Origin: Campylobacter sp. CCS1377
Lineage (GTDB): Bacteria > Campylobacterota > Campylobacteria > Campylobacterales > Campylobacteraceae
Assembly: GCF_040008265.1 (NCBI RefSeq)
Contig: NZ_CP155620.1
Coordinates: 1-64,000 of the forward strand
Direction: 5' to 3'
Length of the DNA: 64,000 nucleotides
Position numbers and translations under genes: made by a program. Positions 57,894 through 64,000 of the stretch are shown in pieces (positions within the stretch are counted from its first letter, which is position 1; every line of letters starts with the position of its first letter). The notes under the pieces are model-generated. The model was given only the letters and a program-made list of their open reading frames with translations. It had not been told where the DNA came from and did not search any database.

Positions 57894-58389
57894 TGTGTTT
57901 TTTTTGATTGTTGTTGTGGTTGTTTTGGCGATTATGCTTGTTTTTATTTATGTTAAAGATAAAGAAAGTATGCGCAGGATTGAGCAACTTGAAAAAATTG
58001 TTGAAGATTTGTCTAAACAAGAGCATTTTTTGCGCAAGGAGTTGGAAGGTAAAAGCGGTTTGCAAGATTATGATATTGTGCTTTTAAAAGAAGAATTAAA
58101 AATCATGCTTGAAAAAGAAATAAATGCCAAAATCGCACCTGTTTTAAGTTCTTTAAAAAATGTTGAGTATATCATTGAAGAATTTCAAAACGAACAGCAA
58201 AATCGTATTTTAAATTTAGAACAAAAGACACAAAACATTAGCAAATTAAGTCCAAGCTATGAAAATGAAGAGCAAAAAATTATTGAGCTTTTTAAAGAGG
58301 GTAAGAGTGTGGAGCAAATCGCTAAGGATTTGCGTATCGGGATTGGAAGTGTTGAACTTGCCCTTAAATTTAAACAATTATTAAATTAG
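57883..58389 (+). CDS. Membrane-anchored coiled-coil protein with C-terminal helix-turn-helix
   Basis: One N-terminal membrane span (about residues 5-23) is followed by a coiled coil (about 28-130) and a C-terminal helix-turn-helix ([19 protein letters not shown]). The pattern matches small inner-membrane proteins near flagellar or moa genes in Campylobacterota whose role is unknown. It overlaps the upstream gene by 11 bases. Confidence 0.7.
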   Translation: MSNDVFFLIVVVVVLAIMLVFIYVKDKESMRRIEQLEKIVEDLSKQEHFLRKELEGKSGLQDYDIVLLKEELKIMLEKEINAKIAPVLSSLKNVEYIIEEFQNEQQNRILNLEQKTQNISKLSPSYENEEQKIIELFKEGKSVEQIAKDLRIGIGSVELALKFKQLLN

Positions 58390-58396
58390 GATTTTT

Positions 58397-59359
58397 ATGC
58401 TCATTGATCAATATGGTCGGAAAATAGACTATCTTCGCATTTCTGTTACTCAAAGATGTAATTTCCGTTGTTTATATTGTATGCCAAAAATTCCTTTTGA
58501 ATACATACCTAAAGAAAATTTACTTAGTTTTGAAGAGCTTTTTTTGTTTGTTAAGGTGGCAATCGATGGTGGCATTAATAAAATTCGCATTACTGGTGGC
58601 GAGCCTTTAGTTAGAAATGAATTGTATAAATTTATTAAAATGATTTATGATTATAATAATAAAATTGATCTAGCCTTAACTACAAATGGTTTTTTATTAG
58701 AAGATCAAGCTCAGGAGCTTTTTGATGCAGGCTTAAAACGTATTAATATTTCTTTAGATACTTTAGATGCGAAAAAAGCAAAAAAAATCGCACAAAAAGA
58801 AGTGTTAGAACAAGTAATTAAAGGCATTAAAAAGGCTATTGCTATAGGTTTTAAGGTTAAGCTTAATACTGTTGCTTTAAAGGGTATTAATGATGATGAG
58901 CTTTTAAAACTTTTAGAATTTGCTAAAGACTTAAATATCCAAATTCGCTTTATTGAATTTATGGAAAATACACACGCCTATGGGAAACTACAAGGCTTGA
59001 AAAAAGATGAGATCATTAAAATTTTGAGTCAAAAATACTCCATCAATCTTATACAAAAAACCCAAAATGCGCCGGTAAGTTTGTATAGGGCTGATGATTA
59101 TGAATTTGGCATCATCGATCCGCATAGTGATGAGTTTTGTAAAAGTTGTAACCGAATTCGCTTGAGTGCAGAAGGTTTGCTTATACCTTGCTTATATTAT
59201 GAGGAGGCTTTAAGCATTAAAAAAGCAGTAAGAAATAAAGACATCAAAGCGGCAGCTGAGGTTTTAAAAAAAGTTTTAGAAAATAAACCAGAAAAAAACA
59301 AATGGGGCATAGTAGATAATGAAACTTCACCTCGTGCTTTTTATCAAACAGGAGGCTAA
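58397..59359 (+). CDS. moaA: GTP 3',8-cyclase MoaA
   Basis: Radical-SAM enzyme that starts molybdenum cofactor synthesis. The N-terminal cluster is CNFRCLYC (CxxxCxxC) near residue 21, the C-terminal second cluster uses CKSCNRIRL and CLYYEE, and the protein ends in the essential Gly-Gly. Length 320 aa is typical. Its last codons overlap the AGGAGG ribosome binding site of queE. Confidence 0.95.
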   Translation: MLIDQYGRKIDYLRISVTQRCNFRCLYCMPKIPFEYIPKENLLSFEELFLFVKVAIDGGINKIRITGGEPLVRNELYKFIKMIYDYNNKIDLALTTNGFLLEDQAQELFDAGLKRINISLDTLDAKKAKKIAQKEVLEQVIKGIKKAIAIGFKVKLNTVALKGINDDELLKLLEFAKDLNIQIRFIEFMENTHAYGKLQGLKKDEIIKILSQKYSINLIQKTQNAPVSLYRADDYEFGIIDPHSDEFCKSCNRIRLSAEGLLIPCLYYEEALSIKKAVRNKDIKAAAEVLKKVLENKPEKNKWGIVDNETSPRAFYQTGG

Positions 59360-59362
59360 AAT

Positions 59363-60106
59363 TTGGAGCTAGTGGAAAGTTTTTTAAGCATACAAGGTGA
59401 AGGTAAGTATGCTGGTAGATTGGCTGTTTTTATGCGTTTTGCGGGTTGTAATTTTAATTGTGTTGGTTTTGGTGTTAAGCAAGAAAAAAACGGTCAAAAA
59501 CTTATAGGTTGTGATACAATCAGAGCAGTTTGGACTAAAGAATTTGCCAAAGAATATAAAAATTTAAACGCCAAGGAATTATTTGCCAGAGTGCTTGAGC
59601 TAAAACAAAAATCAAATCCCATAGTCGTTATCACAGGCGGTGAGCCGCTTTTGCATTATAAAAAGGCTGAATTTATAGCTTTTATTGAAGCTTTATTGAG
59701 TGAGAATTTGGAGGTGCATTTTGAAAGTAATGCTAGTATTGAAATTGATTTTAAACAATATCCAATTTATAAAAAATGTGTTTTTGCCTTGGGTGTGAAA
59801 CTTGAAAATAGCGGTGTTTCTAGGGAAAAGAGGCTCAATTTTAAAGCCTTAAAAGCTTTTAAGGAACACGCAAAAGATAGTTTTTATAAATTTGTTTTAG
59901 ATGCTAAAAATTTAGAACAAGAAAAAGAAGAAATTTTAGAGATTATAAAAGAAACACCTAATGAAATTTTTTGTATGCCTATGGGGGCGAATTTTGATGA
60001 ACTTGCAAGTAATGCTTTGAGCGTTGCGGATTTTTGTATAAAAAATGGTTTTAACTACACCGATCGTTTGCATATTAGACTTTGGAATGATAAAGAAAAG
60101 GTTTAG
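59363..60106 (+). CDS. queE: 7-carboxy-7-deazaguanine synthase QueE
   Basis: Radical-SAM enzyme that converts carboxy-tetrahydropterin to CDG in queuosine synthesis. The start TTG has an ideal AGGAGG 8 bases upstream. N-terminal [14 protein letters not shown] and later [12 protein letters not shown] are family signatures. The cluster cysteines are unusually spaced: CNFNC then 16 residues before the third Cys in IGCDT, instead of the usual CxxxCxxC. Such inserts are known in some QueE groups. Confidence 0.9.
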   Translation: MELVESFLSIQGEGKYAGRLAVFMRFAGCNFNCVGFGVKQEKNGQKLIGCDTIRAVWTKEFAKEYKNLNAKELFARVLELKQKSNPIVVITGGEPLLHYKKAEFIAFIEALLSENLEVHFESNASIEIDFKQYPIYKKCVFALGVKLENSGVSREKRLNFKALKAFKEHAKDSFYKFVLDAKNLEQEKEEILEIIKETPNEIFCMPMGANFDELASNALSVADFCIKNGFNYTDRLHIRLWNDKEKV

Positions 60107-60122
60107 TTTAACTAAACCTTTT
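60096..60122. terminator. Bidirectional terminator between queE and the autotransporter
   Basis: A perfect 11-bp stem (60096-60106 with 60112-60122) has a 5-base loop and A and T runs at its ends. It overlaps the queE stop codon and separates the two convergent genes. Confidence 0.8.
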
Positions 60123-60129
60123 GAGTGGA

Positions 60130-62968
60130 TTAAAATTTATAATTAAGCGTTAAGGTTGTGCTAACTCCTTCCCTTTTGCCTAGGTATCCTCTGCCTTTTA
60201 TATCTAAATTGAAATTTTTGCTTGCTTGATAATTAAACCCAAGTTCTGCCATATAAGAACTACCTTGCAAATTTTGTTCACTTAGATTGTAAGAATTTAT
60301 TTGCATATTAGCAATACCGTTAAATTCATATTCATAAGCTACGCCTGTGTAGGCTTTTAATTTATCATTAATTTTAGCATCACTTTTCAAACCTATTCTA
60401 GCTCTTGTGCTGTTGATGTCATTGAAATGAAATATTTCCTCGCCTATATTAAAACTATCTTGATCAGTATAGGTATAAAAAAGTTTAGAATACAAATCAA
60501 GACTAAAAGTTTGATTGATATGAGTTTGTTTTCCTGCCCCAATATGCGCTCCATAATAGATGCTATTTAATTCATAGCCATAAGTATTACCATTGCCATC
60601 TTTTAAAGCATTTTGCATAGAAGACTTCAAATTTCCTGCTCTTAAACTTGCTTCGGTATAAAAGCCATTATGAAATTCAAATCTTGTAGCTATTCCGCCA
60701 CCATTTGTTTCCAATTCCCCAAAGCCTCTAAATAGTTCCCCATCAAAACTATTATAAGTTCTATAGTTTCCTATGGAATTTTCATAAAAAGCTAAAAAAG
60801 AAAGATTAAAATAGTCAAATTCGTTTTTATATCCCATTCCAAGCGTGGATGAAAAACCATTGATTTTAAAATTTGAAAGAGTGTCGTATTCGCTAGTATT
60901 ATCATAGGTGCTTGCAAACATATTAAAACCCATTTCGTTAGAATTAGAATAAGATAAAGCATCTAGTTTGTCGGAAATCAAGTCACTTCCTTGATTTATA
61001 AATGCTGAAGCGACAGCTCTGTTTTCTGCAACAAGTTTATTTTGAGGATTAAGCCAGATATCATTTACGCCAATATAAATAGAAGAATCTTCCTTGTTAA
61101 TTGTTGATGTTCTCATTTGGCTTACGCCATGGAAAATTTTAATAGAATCGCTTTGAATGTCAATTTTATCAGTTAAATCTTTGTCATTAAAAATTGTTAA
61201 TTTATCATCTTTTTGCAGAGTCGTATCTACTGGAACTGTGATTTTATCGACATTGATTTTTGTGCCTTGGATAATATTTGATGACGCAAGATTGTTGATG
61301 GTTAAAATAGGCTCTTTTTGCCAAATTATATTGCAAAATGAATATTATCAAAGTCGTGAATTGTGTTAATAGAACCTGACCAAGAGTCAATTTCAAGCGT
61401 ATTATTGGTTGTGTTTGTGTTATTGATTAAAGAATTTGAAGTATTCAGTTTACCATGTAAATTCGCCTGTGATACATCTGCTCCTTTTTGCAAGACAATT
61501 TTACCTGACGACTCGTTTGCGCTTGCCGAAGCATATATATTGCTAGAAATTTTACCTCCTGCTAGTATTACGGTATTATTTGTGGCTTTACCATTTTGAC
61601 TGTATCCTCCATAAATATCTTTTGTTATTATCCCTCCAAAGATCGCAACTGTATTTTTTTCCACATTGCTATAATCACTATAGCCACCATAGATGCTTGA
61701 ATTGATATGTCCATCATAAATTTCAACGATATTTTCTTTTACTTCTGTATTGGAAAGAGAGTAGCCACCATAAATACTTTGTTTGATTGTACCACCTGCT
61801 ATTTTTATAGCGTTGTGATTTACTCCAATACCTTTTTTGTTGTCTTCAAAGGTTGTGCCGCTGTATCCACCGTATATAGTGCCATTTACAATGCCATTTG
61901 TGATTTCTATGTAGTTATTATTGATATCCCCATCTGTGTAATTGTATCCACCATATATATTAGAAACCGAACCGCCTTTTATAAATACCGCATTACCTGA
62001 ATTTGGAAGAGATGAAAAATTTTCTCCACCTTTAATATCTGATTTAATTTCACCTGCAGAAATTATGACCATATTATTTTCAACGCTACCTGCTGATGAA
62101 GAACCGCCTATTATAGGTCCTTTTGAGATATAATGTTCTGATTTAACTTCTACTATATTACCATTTACCACGCCTTCTGTTGATGAACCGCCATATACAG
62201 TGCCAACAGTAATTCCACCATTTAAAATAACATAATTTTGACTGACTAAGCCCTTAAATGAAGAACCTCCCATAATTGTATCTACAACGCCATTTTTAAG
62301 CTCGACTATATTTTGAATGGCTTTTCCATTATCTTGAGTGGCGCCACCTACTGCAATGACAACATCTCTATCAATGGGATCTTCTGGGAATATAGGATCA
62401 ACAGGATCAGCATCAGGCCATGCTGGTGGCTCATAATCATCAAGAATTTCTTTATAAAATTTAGTTTTTTCTGTATTCATATTTGTATTAATTACAACTT
62501 TATTGCCCAAAGCTACGCCATTGAGTTATCACTAATTGTAATTAAATTTGAAACCGTATCTTTGTATTCAGAGTATCCACCATAAACTTTCCATATCACT
62601 TGTGCATTATCAATGATAACTTTGTTGTTTGATGAGCTACCTGAATTAGTTTTGCTGCCGTAGAGATTATATATAGTTTGTCCGTTGCTGATTGTGATTT
62701 TATTATTCATCATATTTGTATTGCCATCACCAATACCACCTGCAACAGTATCAAACTGTCCTTCAAAACTACATTCTTTGCCATCTATTGTGTATTTATT
62801 TTTTTCTTTTATGGTGATAATAGAATTATCGCCTTTGCCTACGATTTGTCCATTATTTAAACTACATTCTTGAGCGTATATTGATGGAGAATTAAATAGG
62901 GCAAAAATCAGAATAGCGGAATGACTTAATAAGCGTTTTTTAAATTTATTATTTTGCAAAAATTGCAT
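60130..62968 (-). pseudogene. Autotransporter (type Va) with two single-base frameshifts
   Basis: Reads in three frames. The first part (62968-62513) has a strong AAAGGAGG site, a signal peptide (about 1-32, ending SIYAQE) and the start of the passenger. The second (to 61326) carries many repeats of the form IYGGYS...N.V.I..G.I. The third (to 60130) is the beta-barrel translocator and ends in LNYKF. Adding one base near 62521-62522 and one near 61331-61332 restores a single 946-codon frame. C. jejuni has phase-variable autotransporters, but no long homopolymer lies at these sites. Confidence 0.75.
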
Positions 62969-63402
62969 TTTGACCTCCTTTTAATATTTTTAAAGAAATC
63001 CATCGAACCAAATTTTTTTGTTTATGATTTTAAATTGTCCATAAGTTTTTATATTATTACCTCCCCAAATTTTAGATTTTGTATATCTACTTTTTATCTT
63101 TTTTGATAAAAATTGGAATAATTGTAACATATTTTCATAAAAAATAAAAAAATATAAATTTTTATGTTTTTTATCAGTTAAAAAATGATAATGAATAAAT
63201 TTTTAATATATAAAATATTATATAAATTAAATAAAATGATATTGAATGAAAAATTATAATTTTAAATTTTATTAAATATATTTAATATTTTTTAGAATTT
63301 TTAATCAATTTGTTATATTTGAGGCATTTTTATATTTCAAAGTTTTATTTAAGGAGTATTTAAATAAATATTTTACAATTTAAAAAATTTTAAGGAAGAA
63401 AT
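62969..63402. promoter_or_regulatory. A/T-rich divergent spacer between the autotransporter and queD
   Basis: A 434-base region of extreme A/T content with no coding potential seen. It must hold the promoters for both flanking genes. TGATAATGAATAAATTTTTA (63186-63205) and TGATATTGAATGAA (63238-63251) are weak repeats reminiscent of Fur-type half-sites but too diverged to assign. The autotransporter ribosome binding site is at its left end, the queD site (AAGGAAG) at its right. Confidence 0.4.
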
Positions 63403-63984
63403 TTGATTATACGGAAGTTATTTGAATTTGAAAATGCGCATATTGTTAGATTTTGCAGTTCTAAAAGATGCAAAACAAGCATACATGGACATTCTTATAA
63501 GGTTGAAATTTTGCTTGAAAGCAAGTATTTAGATAATGCGGGTATGGTTTATGATTTTGGATTATTAAAAGATGAGATCAAACAAATTGTTGATAGCTTT
63601 GATCACACTATTACCCTATTTAAAGATGATGATAAGGAATATTTAGCACAGATGAAAAAGCATTCTAGTCGCTGGATTTCTTTGCCTGTAAATGTCAGTG
63701 CTGAGAATTTTTGCCGTATTTTTTTTATACTTATTGATACCTTGCTTAAAAAAACCATAATGGTTAATGGAGAAAAGGGTGTGAGTTTAAAATCTATCAT
63801 TGTTCATGAAACAAGAACAGGCTACGCACAGGCTTTTGCAGAAGATGCTTATAGTGAGTTGATGCCTAAAATTTCATTAGATGATATAGAATTTTCACAA
63901 GGAGTAATAGCAGAATGGAAAGACGCAAATTTCTTTGAGAAATTAAAATCAGATTATGAATTTATCAATAAAAAGGAAGTGTGA
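63403..63984 (+). CDS. queD: 6-carboxy-5,6,7,8-tetrahydropterin synthase QueD
   Basis: Acts after FolE and before QueE in queuosine synthesis. The PTPS-fold motifs are FENAHIVRFCSSKRCKTSIHGHSY (split across residues 7-30; Cys catalytic, His zinc ligands) and DFGLLKDEI with DHT. TTG at 63403 follows AAGGAAG by 7 bases. At 193 aa it is longer than E. coli QueD, with an insert typical of Campylobacterota. Confidence 0.92.
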   Translation: MIIRKLFEFENAHIVRFCSSKRCKTSIHGHSYKVEILLESKYLDNAGMVYDFGLLKDEIKQIVDSFDHTITLFKDDDKEYLAQMKKHSSRWISLPVNVSAENFCRIFFILIDTLLKKTIMVNGEKGVSLKSIIVHETRTGYAQAFAEDAYSELMPKISLDDIEFSQGVIAEWKDANFFEKLKSDYEFINKKEV

Positions 63985-64000
63985 TGAGATATTTTCTAGG
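63984..64000 (+). CDS. Start of an unidentified gene, cut by window end
   Basis: ATG at 63984 overlaps the last base of the queD stop codon and follows AAAGGAAG. Only MRYFL is visible, too little to identify it; the overlap suggests co-transcription with queD. Confidence 0.5.

Overview
The window is AT-rich (roughly 30% G+C), densely packed bacterial chromosome that starts at dnaA, so position 1 is the conventional zero of a circular genome. Gene content, gene order blocks and protein sequences point to Campylobacter, in the thermotolerant jejuni/lari/upsaliensis lineage. The markers are dnaA-dnaN-gyrB, a PhosS/PhosR-Pst phosphate system, an HP1021-type orphan regulator, IspDF fusion, single-chain SdaA, LutABC lactate oxidation and a futalosine-type UbiA prenyltransferase. 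Several blocks match the order I recall from C. jejuni, but they are joined differently, so this looks like a related species. I cannot name the species from sequence alone.

Layout. 1-4844: dnaA, a short oriC-like spacer with DnaA-box-like motifs, dnaN, gyrB. 4879-10830: phosphate regulon (phosS, phosR divergent from pstSCAB, with a PHO-box match before pstS). 10898-13336: a stand-alone type IIG-like restriction-modification gene whose ribosome binding site lies in a hairpin. 13371-17849: lactate utilisation (lctP, lutA, lutB, lutC). 18027-23062: aroC, rnc, rnhA, a LapB-like TPR protein, dnaG. 23200-25105: decayed DNA with a porin pseudogene, an EF-hand-like hypothetical gene and a frameshifted small gene. 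25120-31606: PP-loop protein, ATP-grasp protein, serine uptake and deamination, QueC fused to a GNAT acetyltransferase, DUF411 protein. 31753-32194: five tRNAs (Pro, His, Arg, Arg, Leu) in one minus-strand cluster. 32431-34450: an SHP/DHC/cytochrome b c-type cytochrome operon. 35393-37458: an accessory islet of immunity-like and ankyrin genes, two of them frameshifted. 37502-47812: purN, nnrD, rmuC, comM, def, a degenerate GGDEF protein, clpP, tig, folE, fliI. 47869-56458: dapD, a small REP-like element, mrp, ispDF, HP1021 homologue, ATP-sulfurylase-like gene, pgpA, rpsT, prfA, miaA. 56521-60106: ubiA/mqnP, two small hypotheticals, moaA, queE. 60130-62968: an autotransporter gene broken by two single-base frameshifts. 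63403-end: queD and the first codons of the next gene.

How the genes work together. folE, queD, queE and queC together give the whole route from GTP to preQ0 for queuosine-modified tRNA. lctP-lutABC and sdaCA feed the electron transport chain and pyruvate pool from lactate and serine, which are main carbon sources of Campylobacter. PhosSR and PstSCAB form a complete phosphate sensing and uptake unit. The strongest unusual signals are the QueC-GNAT fusion, the SHP cytochrome operon with a membrane cytochrome b carrying its own diheme domain, the hairpin over the R-M start site, and a series of single-base frameshifts concentrated in accessory and surface genes.
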